The notes beneath the pieces are model-generated. The model had not been told where the DNA came from. It was given only the letters and a program-made list of their open reading frames with translations, and made no database searches. A program made the position numbers and the translations under genes. A stretch of 64,000 bases of DNA. Source: an uncultured Bacteroidales bacterium. Its GTDB lineage: Bacteria > Bacteroidota > Bacteroidia > Bacteroidales > UBA932. The DNA lies in the NCBI GenBank assembly GCA_945870315.1, contig CAMBRR010000004.1, forward strand, positions 1 to 64,000, given 5' to 3'. This document shows, one piece after another, positions 7,772-16,808 of this stretch. Within the stretch, counting starts at the first letter, position 1. Every line of letters begins with the position of its first letter.

Positions 7772-10700
7772 ACAAGTTCAAAGTCCTGTCTGTGAGGCAG
7801 CATAGGATTCTTCGCATAGATTCGTCCTGCAGCCTGATAAACACCTGAACGGTCAGGATTGATCTTGGCAACATATTTTGCCTGGCCGTCCTTTGACTCT
7901 ACCGGAGTGAAATCATACCTCTCCTGGATGTGGAATTTGCCCTTTGCATCTGTTGTAGCGATGAGCAGTTCAACTCCGATTTCGTCAGGATTGAGGTTAC
8001 CGATATTCAGCACCACCTCTCCTTCGTAGTCATTTCCGATGGAAAGATTGTCGGAGTTGCTGTCAGGCAGGTTAGTGGAAACCACTTCCACATTCTGCCA
8101 TTCCCTGCGGAGTTTCTTCTTCCAGGCAGCAATTTCACGAGCCTTGGCATAGTCGTTTGCAACGATGCCGTCAAACCTCTTGGACTGAGGCTCATAGTAC
8201 TGGTTGATATAATCGGTAAGCATACGGTTGGTCGTGAAGTTGCATGCAACCATTGCCACAGTATTCTTGATATATTCAATCCAGTCTGTAGAGCGTCCGG
8301 TTGAAAGGCTCTTGTTGTAGAAGGTAGGAGCGATTTCGTTCTCGATGATATTGTAGATAGTAGCGGCATCGAGTTCGTCCTGATAGTTTTGGTCATCGTA
8401 GGTACGTTCCATAGGAAGAGCCCAACCGGCCCCTTTCTTATAACCCTCAACCCACCAGCCATCGAGCACGGAGAAGTGCATTACGCCGTTCATTGCAGCC
8501 TTTTCTCCGGATGTTCCGGATGCCTCAAGCGGACGGGTTGGGTTGTTCATCCATACGTCAACACCCTGTACAAGGTATTTTGCTACTGTGATGTCATAGT
8601 TAGGAACAAAGACAATCTTTCCGATGAACCTCTCCTGCTTTGAGATGTCCACAATCATCTTGATAAGGTCCTGTCCTGCCTTGTCTGCCGGGTGAGCCTT
8701 ACCTGCGAAGAGGAACTGAACCGGCTGCTTAGGGTCATTCACAATCTGGTCGAGCCTGTCAAGGTCGCGGAACAGCAGGTGTGCCCTCTTGTAGGTTGCA
8801 AAACGTCTTGCAAAACCGATGGTGAGTACATCGTCACGAAGGGTTTCCTTGATGCGTACCACCTGACGAGGTGAATAGTGATTTGAAGCAGAAGGGTCTG
8901 AGAGTCTGCGTTTTACCTCATCGATGAGTTTCTTGCGCAGAGAGGTGCGGATGTTCCATACCTCCTCGTCTGAAACCTTGTAAATGCCATCGAAGCAAGA
9001 CTTGTCATAGTGGTGTGTCTTGAACTCCTCTCCAAACACCTTGGCGTGAACCTCTTTCCATTCCGGAGCTGTCCAGGTAGGATAGTGGACACCGTTGGTG
9101 ACATAGCTAACGTGAAGTTCCTCAGGCAGATAGCCAGGCCACATATGGCCGAGGATATCGCGGCTCACCTCGCCGTGCAGCCAAGATACACCGTTAACCT
9201 CCTGGGAGATGTTTGCTGCGAGAATACTCATTGAGAATTTCTCGTTCACGTCAGCTCCATTGTTCTTTCCAAGGCCCATCATTGTCTCCCAGTCAATCTT
9301 CAGACGCTGAGGATAGTGGCCGATGTATTTACGCAGAAGGCCCTCGTCAAAGGCATCGTGTCCTGCAGGAACCGGAGTGTGAGTTGTGAACAGGGACGAA
9401 GCCCTTACAACTTCAAGAGCTTCCTGGAATTCGAGGTTATCGTCATTGATAAGTTCGCGGAGTCTTTCAAGACCGATGAAGGCTGCGTGTCCTTCATTGC
9501 AATGATATACCTGAGGATTGAATCCGAGTTTACGAAGGGCGCGGATACCACCGACTCCAAGAAGAAGTTCCTGTTTGAGACGGTTCTCCCAGTCGCCGCC
9601 ATAGAGGTTGTATGTCACTGACCTGTCCTCTGGAAGGTTCTCAGGGAAGTCAGTATCAAGCAGATAGAGCTCTGTACGTCCCACGTCCACTCTCCAGATG
9701 CGCGCATTGAGGTTTCTGCCTGGGAAAGCCACGCTGATGGTCACCCAGTTGCCGTTCTCGTCACGCACCGGAGTAGCCGGAATCTTCATAAAGTCCTGAG
9801 CCACATCTTCGGCAACCTGCTCGCCCTGAGCCGTAAGTTTCTGATTGAAATAGCCGTACCTGTACAGAAGTCCCACTGCCACAAGGTTGGTATTCATATC
9901 AGAAGTTTCTTTGATATAGTCTCCGGCAAGGATTCCAAGACCGCCGGAATATATCTTCAGGGATGTATCCAGACCGTACTCCATACAGAAATATGCCACG
10001 GACGGAGATGTCCTCTGGGCTTTGAGAGCCATATAGTCATTAAATTCGGTCATCACTTCCTTCAACTTGATAAGGAAGTTGCTATCCTTCTCAAGTTTCT
10101 GGTATCTTTTGAGGCTGACCATATCCAGAAGAGCAATCGGATTGTGTCCGGACTTCTCCCAGGATGCCTCATCTATGCTTTTGAAAAGATTCTTCGCTGA
10201 TTCATTCCAGCACCACCACAAGTTCTTGGAAAGAGTCTCCAGATCCTTGAGACTTTCAGGAAGATGGCGTGCTACAAATACACTATTCCAGGTTGGTTGA
10301 TTTACTTCAAATTTTCTGTATTCCATATTTTTTTCATTCTTGGTCAAAGGACAAAGGTCCTTGGCCTTCATTATTATTTCTATTGCGCTTGAATATGCCT
10401 GTTTATAATATATGATATTGTTTTCCCAAAGAGCTATCTCAGAAACATCCTTCGCATTCTGCATATATTTGTTTCTGGTGTCTTTGTGGATGGTTGCGAT
10501 TTCCCTTATTCTATCCGCCACGGCATCCACCACCTCGAAGTAGTTGGAGTCGTTGCGGTCAACCACGGTAATTCCCGGATGGGCCTTGGTACAGTGAGTG
10601 CGCACCCACAGTCCGAACCCGGCAAGGGATGTGGTCAAGGTTGGCACTCTGAAAGCGAGGCTCTCAAGAGGAGTATAGCCCCAAGGCTCATAGTATGAAG

Positions 10701-12018
10701 GGAATACGGTCAAATCAAGACCTGCGAGGAGGTCATAGTAGGACATATTGAATATGCCGTCATTTCCATTGAGATAGGAAGGAATGAAATAAACCTTCAC
10801 CTTGTCGCCGGAGGCATTGTTGAGATGAAGGTCATTAAGACGCCTTACCACTGAGTCGTATTCCGGATTCATCAGATAATGTGAAGTGGTAGTCACATAG
10901 GAAGAATCCCCATTGCCGGAAAGTTTGGCTACAAGCTGTTTATCAGGGCCGTTGTGTCCGGAAGGGACCATAATGAAAGCGTGAACGGCCTTGCCTTTGA
11001 ATTCTGTGTGATTGAGCTTGTCCAAAGCATCCACGAATACGTCGATACCCTTGTTCTTCCACTCATAACGCCCGCTGATACCCACCAGGGCAACATTTTC
11101 AGGGACGATTTCTCCGCACATCGCAGAGGCTACGGTGAGCAGTTTCTTACGCGCTCTTTCTCTTGCAGCCGCAAAATCGGCATCGGTTGCAGGAGTAAAA
11201 CTAGGTTCGAAGCCGTTCGGAGTGACTACATCAACCTTTCTTCCGAGGAAACGTTCACATTCCAGAGCGGTGATGTCACTTACTGTAGTGAATATGTCAC
11301 AATATTGAGCGGCTTTCTTTTCAAGAGAATGTCTCGCCACAACGTTGAAACGCCTTGCCATCTCATCCGCATTGTATGAGGACATATTGTCATAAAGAGG
11401 CAGGTTGTTGCCGGCGATGCATCTGCCGATAACAGTTGCGTGTGTGGTGAAAACTGTTGCTACAGGGAGTTTATGTCCCTTGAGATATAGCAGACCGGCA
11501 CCTGTCATCCACTCATGGAACTGAGCAACGACCTTGTCGGTAGCTTCTAGATTGAATTTATAAAAACTCTCGATTACCCTTCCGGCAGCATATCCGAAAA
11601 GGGCTGATTCGCGATAATCCCAGTTACCTGTCAGGGAATCAACTCCGAACATCTTCCAATACTCGGTAAGGATGTTGTTCTGGTCGGTGAGGAACTGCTT
11701 GAAATCCACCAGAATAGCTGTCGGTTTTCCTGGCACGTTCCATCGTCCTACCCTCACCCTGAGGCCTTCTGAGGCCGCCTGCACCCGCCAGGCACGGTAG
11801 AGCTGCGGGTCTTCTATAAAATCAGGATTGGTATCGGTGTCCATCCATACGTCCGGACCTACCATTATGTGATTTCTCTTGAGTTCTCCGCTCAGGTACA
11901 AGGACTTGGTTGCAATCACGGTGTAGATTCCACCCACCTTGTTGCATACTTCCCAGCTTACCTCGAACAGATAGTCAGGTTTCATCGGGCAATCCGGTTT
12001 GTCAGTTTGTTTAGCCAT
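7759..12018 (-). CDS. Glycogen synthase (GT3) - alpha-glucan phosphorylase (GT35) fusion
   Basis: A 1419-residue cytoplasmic protein joining two complete enzymes of opposite direction. Residues 1 to about 560 form a GT3, eukaryote-type glycogen synthase (DYLFEVSWEVCNKVGGIYTV at the N-terminus). Its E-x7-E motif, EPWGYTPLE, lies near residues 443-451. From about residue 565 (MEYRKFEVNQPTW) a DUF3417-type N-terminal section leads into a short-form alpha-glucan phosphorylase. The motif EASGTSGEKAAMNG contains the expected PLP lysine at K1173. Met565 could in principle be an internal start, but the frame is continuous. The synthase half transfers glucose from a nucleotide sugar onto glycogen. The phosphorylase half releases glucose-1-phosphate. 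The gene lies between the GH57 gene and ribF, with a 146-bp structured spacer before its ATG. Confidence 0.92.
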   Translation of the reverse strand: MAKQTDKPDCPMKPDYLFEVSWEVCNKVGGIYTVIATKSLYLSGELKRNHIMVGPDVWMDTDTNPDFIEDPQLYRAWRVQAASEGLRVRVGRWNVPGKPTAILVDFKQFLTDQNNILTEYWKMFGVDSLTGNWDYRESALFGYAAGRVIESFYKFNLEATDKVVAQFHEWMTGAGLLYLKGHKLPVATVFTTHATVIGRCIAGNNLPLYDNMSSYNADEMARRFNVVARHSLEKKAAQYCDIFTTVSDITALECERFLGRKVDVVTPNGFEPSFTPATDADFAAARERARKKLLTVASAMCGEIVPENVALVGISGRYEWKNKGIDVFVDALDKLNHTEFKGKAVHAFIMVPSGHNGPDKQLVAKLSGNGDSSYVTTTSHYLMNPEYDSVVRRLNDLHLNNASGDKVKVYFIPSYLNGNDGIFNMSYYDLLAGLDLTVFPSYYEPWGYTPLESLAFRVPTLTTSLAGFGLWVRTHCTKAHPGITVVDRNDSNYFEVVDAVADRIREIATIHKDTRNKYMQNAKDVSEIALWENNIIYYKQAYSSAIEIIMKAKDLCPLTKNEKNMEYRKFEVNQPTWNSVFVARHLPESLKDLETLSKNLWWCWNESAKNLFKSIDEASWEKSGHNPIALLDMVSLKRYQKLEKDSNFLIKLKEVMTEFNDYMALKAQRTSPSVAYFCMEYGLDTSLKIYSGGLGILAGDYIKETSDMNTNLVAVGLLYRYGYFNQKLTAQGEQVAEDVAQDFMKIPATPVRDENGNWVTISVAFPGRNLNARIWRVDVGRTELYLLDTDFPENLPEDRSVTYNLYGGDWENRLKQELLLGVGGIRALRKLGFNPQVYHCNEGHAAFIGLERLRELINDDNLEFQEALEVVRASSLFTTHTPVPAGHDAFDEGLLRKYIGHYPQRLKIDWETMMGLGKNNGADVNEKFSMSILAANISQEVNGVSWLHGEVSRDILGHMWPGYLPEELHVSYVTNGVHYPTWTAPEWKEVHAKVFGEEFKTHHYDKSCFDGIYKVSDEEVWNIRTSLRKKLIDEVKRRLSDPSASNHYSPRQVVRIKETLRDDVLTIGFARRFATYKRAHLLFRDLDRLDQIVNDPKQPVQFLFAGKAHPADKAGQDLIKMIVDISKQERFIGKIVFVPNYDITVAKYLVQGVDVWMNNPTRPLEASGTSGEKAAMNGVMHFSVLDGWWVEGYKKGAGWALPMERTYDDQNYQDELDAATIYNIIENEIAPTFYNKSLSTGRSTDWIEYIKNTVAMVACNFTTNRMLTDYINQYYEPQSKRFDGIVANDYAKAREIAAWKKKLRREWQNVEVVSTNLPDSNSDNLSIGNDYEGEVVLNIGNLNPDEIGVELLIATTDAKGKFHIQERYDFTPVESKDGQAKYVAKINPDRSGVYQAAGRIYAKNPMLPHRQDFELVRWL

Positions 12019-12063
12019 TGTCTAAATCGTATAATTACAATAAATTTATATGTCAATGTTAAC

Positions 12064-12112
12064 CCGTTTACCCCCGGAAAGGGACCATCTTGTTCCTGTC
12101 CGGGGATAAACC
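12064..12112 (-). promoter_or_regulatory. Hairpin in the leader of the synthase/phosphorylase gene
   Basis: CCGTTTACCCCCGG (12064-12077) pairs with CCGGGGATAAACCG (12099-12112) at 12 of 14 positions across a 21-nt loop. It sits in the 146-bp gap between the GH57 stop and the ATG at 12018. It could be an attenuator, a processing site or a partial terminator. It lacks a clean U-tract in the reading direction. Confidence 0.5.
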
Positions 12113-12164
12113 GTTATAATATGGATGACACTTATCCCTCTTCACGAGGGATACGGACACATCC

Positions 12165-13535
12165 CTATTCCGCTTTCTTGGCCGATGCTTTCTTAGCAGA
12201 TGCTTTCTTGGCAGTGGTTTTCTTTGCCGGAGCATCTTTGGAAGCTGCCTTTTTAGCAGGGGCTTTCCTGGTTGCGGCCTTCTTTGCAGGAGCCTTTTCC
12301 TTCGGAGCTTCTACTTTTGCGGCTGCAAAGTTAACATCTGAAACGGAAATTGCATCATCAACTCGCAAAATAAAATCACTAAGAACATTCATATAGTTGA
12401 TAAATGCCTCATATGGAGTATCATACGGGTTGAAATATTTATGAACAGCTCCGTCAGAGAAGAACTTCGTGCACATATAATAGAAGTGGTCGCTTTCCTG
12501 GAGGTGACCGAAATCGGACCAGAGAGCCTCATCGTTGAGGATGGCGAGCTTCTCGGTCTGGTCATACAATTTCTTGAAAGCATCATTCTGGAGCTCGTTG
12601 CCAAGCCAAGCGGTGAGGTCTCTCTCCTCGTCTGCCCAGGAAATAGGATCCGGAACATCCAGCGTTGCCACAGGTCTGTGTTTCTTGACAGCCTGGGAAG
12701 GAGTAACGAACTCGAATTCGCCGTCTGCAATGACTGCCTCAGGAAGATATCTCATAAAATCAAAGATACCGCTCTGAGCCTTCTGGTGCTCTCCGAAGGT
12801 CTCGTAGTCCATAAACAGGTTCACGATGTCGTCGTTCTGGGCTGCTGACTTTATCCAAGAGAGATATTTCTCGCAGGTAAGAGGCCAATCGGACCATCCC
12901 CTGTCAGAGAAACGGAATGCAATGTCATCGCTCAAGGATGAATTCTTCAGGAGGAGTTTCAAAGCCGGAGCATTTGCACAGCTGTAGAGGAAGTTAGGGC
13001 TCTTCCATCCCAGAACGTGCTTTGCACCCTCTGTAAGCATAGCTTTGAATCCCATCTCGCTTACCATCTGGCCAATGGCATCTGAGTAGATGAGCTCAGT
13101 ATTGCGGAAAGCCTTAGGAGTAACGCCGAAATAATGCTCGATAGCGTCCTTATGCTTGAGTACCTGATGTTTGAACTCGGTCTCTGATGCAAGGGATGCA
13201 AGAGAGTGGTAGTAGGTCTCTGACAAGAACTCCACGTCACCTGTCTGCGCGAGGCGGCGGAAACTCTCTATTACCTCTGGTGCATATCTGTCGAACTGTT
13301 CGAGGACGGTTCCAGAGATGGAGAACGTAACCTTGAATTCACCTTTGTGGGCATTGATAAGTTCCAGAAGGAGGGCGTTCATCGGAAGGTAACACTTCTG
13401 GGCAACCCTTCTGAGGATAGTTCTGTTCGCAAAGTCGTCATAATAATGCGAATCCTTTCCTATATCGAAGAATCTGTATAATCTCAATCTTGCAGGCTGA
13501 TGTACCTGGAAATACAGACATATACTTTTTTTCAT
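12165..13535 (-). CDS. GH57 alpha-amylase/alpha-glucanotransferase with Lys/Ala-rich tail
   Basis: A 456-residue cytoplasmic glycoside hydrolase of family 57, acting on alpha-1,4-glucans. Conserved GH57 motifs are VHQPARLRLY (about residue 11), the SISGT region (72), RNTELIYSD with the predicted nucleophile E147, and MDYETFGEH with the predicted acid/base D243. No signal peptide is seen, consistent with an internal role on glycogen. The last 50 residues (about 407-456) are an unusual repetitive tail of AKKA/APAKKA units, strongly basic and similar in composition to histone H1 tails. The tail is encoded by imperfect GC-rich repeats at 12168-12312. The gene is five bases after the GT4 gene and fourth in the glycogen run. 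Confidence 0.93.
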   Translation of the reverse strand: MKKSICLYFQVHQPARLRLYRFFDIGKDSHYYDDFANRTILRRVAQKCYLPMNALLLELINAHKGEFKVTFSISGTVLEQFDRYAPEVIESFRRLAQTGDVEFLSETYYHSLASLASETEFKHQVLKHKDAIEHYFGVTPKAFRNTELIYSDAIGQMVSEMGFKAMLTEGAKHVLGWKSPNFLYSCANAPALKLLLKNSSLSDDIAFRFSDRGWSDWPLTCEKYLSWIKSAAQNDDIVNLFMDYETFGEHQKAQSGIFDFMRYLPEAVIADGEFEFVTPSQAVKKHRPVATLDVPDPISWADEERDLTAWLGNELQNDAFKKLYDQTEKLAILNDEALWSDFGHLQESDHFYYMCTKFFSDGAVHKYFNPYDTPYEAFINYMNVLSDFILRVDDAISVSDVNFAAAKVEAPKEKAPAKKAATRKAPAKKAASKDAPAKKTTAKKASAKKASAKKAE

Positions 13536-13539
13536 ATCA

Positions 13540-14844
13540 TCATTTATTTAAAGTCTCACTTATTGCTGATTCATAAACGGCCTTTACCTTGGCAGCCGCA
13601 TTGTTCCATTTGAGCGAATTCACCTCATCATAGCCGCAGCGTGCAGCCAAATTTGAGATGGCCGGATAGTTGAGCAGTCCGTAGATTGCATCCGACATCG
13701 CATCCACGTCCCAGAAGTCCACTTTCAGAGCATATTTAAGAATCTCCGCACAACCGGACTGCTTGGAAATGATGGACGGAACGTTGGTCTGCATTGCCTC
13801 AAGAGGCGAAATTCCGAAAGGCTCGGAAATGGACGGCATCACATAGACATCTGACAGAGCAAACATCTTCTGCACCTCCGCTCCACGGAGGAATCCTGTG
13901 AAATGGAATCTGTCTGAAATGCCGAGTCTTGCGACGTGACGGATGCAACGGTTAAGCATATCACCGCTACCGGCCATCACGAACCTGACATTCTTGCATC
14001 TCTTGAGCACCTTTGCGGCAGCCTCGATGAAGTACTCAGGACCTTTCTGGTAAGTGACACGACCAAGGAAAGTGACAACCTTGTCCTTGACGTTCCTTTC
14101 AACCTGAATATTGGTCCTGCCGCTGAAATCCACTGCATTGTGAACTGCGACGACTTTTTCAGGAGCGATACCGTATTTATTGATACAGATGTTTCTTGTG
14201 AGCTCGCTGACGGCAATAACCCTGTCAGCAGCCTGCATACCCTTGGTTTCGATATCAAGAACCCTCGTATCAATCTTGTCTTCGCTGGCCCTGTCGTATG
14301 AAGTGGCGTGCATATGCACCACCAGAGGCTTTCCGGTCAGTTGCTTTGCAGCAATGCCGGCGAGGTAAGTCAGCCAATCGTGAGCGTGGATTACATCGAT
14401 CTCATCCTTGTGCTGAAGAGCGATGGTCGCACCCACCATAGCATAGCGGGCAACTTCTTCCATAAGATTGGCTCCGTATTTTCCGGAGAATTTGAATTTC
14501 TGTCCATATTGCACCCTGAAACTCTTGATCTGTCTCTTGCGCTCCTTCTCGACCATAGTTGTAAAGTCTTGAGGGTCGACATATGGAACCATATTGGTGC
14601 CGATATGTACGAACTGGACCTTTCCGAGGAACTCATCCACCGTGGCGCTGACCGTATCAACGGCCACATCGCTGGCATTGATAATCTTCACTGCACTCTG
14701 GTCCTCGTCTCCCGAGGCCGAAGGCATCACGAAAAGTACGTCCACATTGTTGTAGGCAAGACCCTTGGTCATACCATAACAGGCAGTTCCCAATCCTCCT
14801 GCGATATGAGGAGGGAATTCCCAACCGAACATCAGAACCTTCAT
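13540..14844 (-). CDS. GT4 family glycosyltransferase of the glycogen cluster
   Basis: A 434-residue GT-B fold glycosyltransferase. It begins MKVLMFGWEFPPHIAGGLGT, with the Gly-rich acceptor/donor loop, and has a C-terminal donor site (SISEPFGISPLEAM) carrying the E-x7-E motif of GT4. No signal peptide or membrane segment is apparent. Its ATG overlaps the stop of the debranching gene (TAATG), and a strong AAGGAGG-type ribosome binding site lies inside the end of that gene. Such a Shine-Dalgarno match is notable in Bacteroidota, where these sites are usually weak. The context points to maltodextrin or glycogen primer synthesis. The exact donor and acceptor cannot be read from sequence. Confidence 0.9.
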   Translation of the reverse strand: MKVLMFGWEFPPHIAGGLGTACYGMTKGLAYNNVDVLFVMPSASGDEDQSAVKIINASDVAVDTVSATVDEFLGKVQFVHIGTNMVPYVDPQDFTTMVEKERKRQIKSFRVQYGQKFKFSGKYGANLMEEVARYAMVGATIALQHKDEIDVIHAHDWLTYLAGIAAKQLTGKPLVVHMHATSYDRASEDKIDTRVLDIETKGMQAADRVIAVSELTRNICINKYGIAPEKVVAVHNAVDFSGRTNIQVERNVKDKVVTFLGRVTYQKGPEYFIEAAAKVLKRCKNVRFVMAGSGDMLNRCIRHVARLGISDRFHFTGFLRGAEVQKMFALSDVYVMPSISEPFGISPLEAMQTNVPSIISKQSGCAEILKYALKVDFWDVDAMSDAIYGLLNYPAISNLAARCGYDEVNSLKWNNAAAKVKAVYESAISETLNK

Positions 14845-16781
14845 TATTTCTCCTCCTTGTATTTATTCATAAGATAGTCTATTCTGAGCAGTGCCGAAGT
14901 GCTGCAGGCGCAGGAAATGGCTCCGTGAGGCTCGTGAGGAGGGTCTCCGTCATAAAGCTCCGAGAAGAGTCCGACTCCGTGCTTGTTTACATCCTGATAG
15001 AAGCCCTCGGTAAGATATTCTGCCTTCTTATAGAATGTGCTTCCCATCATCTTGAAGCAGATGTCAATATAAGGAGCGAGGAGTGCCGGGAAGGCGCATC
15101 CCTGGTGGTATGCAAGGTCACGGTCTATCTGAGAGCCTTCATACACACCCTTGTAGGCTTCATTCCTTGGGGAAAGCGAACGGATGCCGCGCTTTGTCAG
15201 CAGTTCGTCATTGATAGTCATCACTACCTCTGACTTGACCTCGTCGTCAACCGGAGAATAATCAAGACAAATAGCAAAGAGCTGATTTGGACGCACAGCA
15301 GCATCCACAGGGCCATTGCCTACATAGTCTGCCAGATAACCCCATTCCGGTTTCCAGAAGGTTGGCTGGAAATTGCGTTTCACAAGTTCCATTACAGGAG
15401 TCCATTTCTTGACGAACTCACTTGACTTAGGGCCATACTTGCCTTCCATCTCAATGGCGAAACAAAGGGCATTGTACCAGAAAGCATTGGTTTCAACCTG
15501 ATATCCAGCCCTTTCGGTAACAGGACGACCGTGTACATAGGCGTTCATCCATGAAAGTGCAGTGGAATCCTTCTGGGCCCAGAGAAGGCCGTTAGGATGC
15601 ATGGCGACCTCCTGTCTGTGTCCAGGTGCATAACTCTCGATGATACCCTTCAGGGTTTCGCCATATTTCTTCCACACCCGTTTTTCATCTGCTCCGAAGT
15701 GGATGTACTGCTGGATGGTATCGGTCAGACGAAGAGGAGACTCGACCTGAGTGGTGCGATGGAAAAGTCTTTCCTGCTCGTCGGCAATGAGAGTATCGAG
15801 AATTTTCTCGAATTCAGCCGTATCACCGTTGGCATAGAGGGTAAGGCCAGGCAAAGCTATGATGGTTTCCCTCAAAAGGCCTGTCTCAAGCCAGGAATAT
15901 CCCGCATTGATCCTTTCGCGTCCTCCGACCTCACACTTAAGCAGCTCGGCATTGCGGACCAGCAGGTCATGGTATGAATTCACATCGCCCCTCTTGCGAA
16001 GAGTATCGGCAAATTTTCTTTTCAACTGTTTAGGATTAACCTCATCCAAAGAAGCGGACAGGACCACAGCCTCGCCCGGCTTGACTTCCAAAGTGAAAGT
16101 ACCCGGAACGAAGAGATCTTCACGACAATCGAATCCGCGGCGGTATTCATCTGAATAGGTTACGCCGTTGTACCAATAAGGCTGGTACTTGAACACTGGT
16201 TTGCCGGAAAGCTGGATGTTCAGGTCAGGGAAGCCCTGATACATCCTGAAGGAAACACCTGACTCAACCTCATCATATCCGGTATAGGCCTCGGAATTCT
16301 GAGAGGTGAGAGAATGCACGCTTCTGAAAGCAAGGAAAGGTTTCAGGATGAGCGAAACCTTGGAAGGAGCCTCAAGAAGTTCATACTTGATGAGTACCTG
16401 ATCACTGTCCGGAGCCATCATTATGGTCTTGGTGAAGACGATTCCACCGACCTTATATGTCAACTTCGGAACAGGCACGGCATCAAAGTCGATGATATAC
16501 TTGTGGCCTCTTGGCTCATAAGTGTCACCATAACAATGTATGCCGAGGTTGAACTGCTTGCCGTCCAGCAGCAGACTTTCGTCAACGGAGGAAAGGAGCA
16601 TAAATTTCCCACCTCCCAACTGAGGTACCGGAACAGCAAGAAGCCCGTGGTAACGCCTTGTATTGCAGGTCACTATGGACGTATTGCAATAAGCGCCCCT
16701 CCTGTTTGCCTCGATTATCTCCCTTTTGAGGGAATATTCAAGGTTTACAAGTTCGGACTTGTTGAAATTCAAAAAAGCCAT
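14844..16781 (-). CDS. Glycogen debranching enzyme (amylo-alpha-1,6-glucosidase, GH133-type)
   Basis: A 645-residue protein predicted to hydrolyse alpha-1,6 branch stubs of glycogen. The N-terminal beta domain (GDE_N type) starts LEYSLKREIIEANRRGAYCN and includes NTRRYHGLL. From about residue 300 the (alpha/alpha)6 catalytic domain follows, with YSWLETGLLRETIIALPGL, FHRTTQVESPLRL, HPNGLLWAQKDSTALSWMNA and DYVGNGPVDAAVRPNQL, typical of the archaeal/bacterial amylo-alpha-1,6-glucosidase family. No signal peptide is present. It lies 27 bp after glgB and overlaps the GT4 start, so it is in the centre of a tight glycogen operon. Confidence 0.93.
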   Translation of the reverse strand: MAFLNFNKSELVNLEYSLKREIIEANRRGAYCNTSIVTCNTRRYHGLLAVPVPQLGGGKFMLLSSVDESLLLDGKQFNLGIHCYGDTYEPRGHKYIIDFDAVPVPKLTYKVGGIVFTKTIMMAPDSDQVLIKYELLEAPSKVSLILKPFLAFRSVHSLTSQNSEAYTGYDEVESGVSFRMYQGFPDLNIQLSGKPVFKYQPYWYNGVTYSDEYRRGFDCREDLFVPGTFTLEVKPGEAVVLSASLDEVNPKQLKRKFADTLRKRGDVNSYHDLLVRNAELLKCEVGGRERINAGYSWLETGLLRETIIALPGLTLYANGDTAEFEKILDTLIADEQERLFHRTTQVESPLRLTDTIQQYIHFGADEKRVWKKYGETLKGIIESYAPGHRQEVAMHPNGLLWAQKDSTALSWMNAYVHGRPVTERAGYQVETNAFWYNALCFAIEMEGKYGPKSSEFVKKWTPVMELVKRNFQPTFWKPEWGYLADYVGNGPVDAAVRPNQLFAICLDYSPVDDEVKSEVVMTINDELLTKRGIRSLSPRNEAYKGVYEGSQIDRDLAYHQGCAFPALLAPYIDICFKMMGSTFYKKAEYLTEGFYQDVNKHGVGLFSELYDGDPPHEPHGAISCACSTSALLRIDYLMNKYKEEK

Positions 16782-16808
16782 ACTTTAAAATATTTAGGTT
16801 AACCAAAA

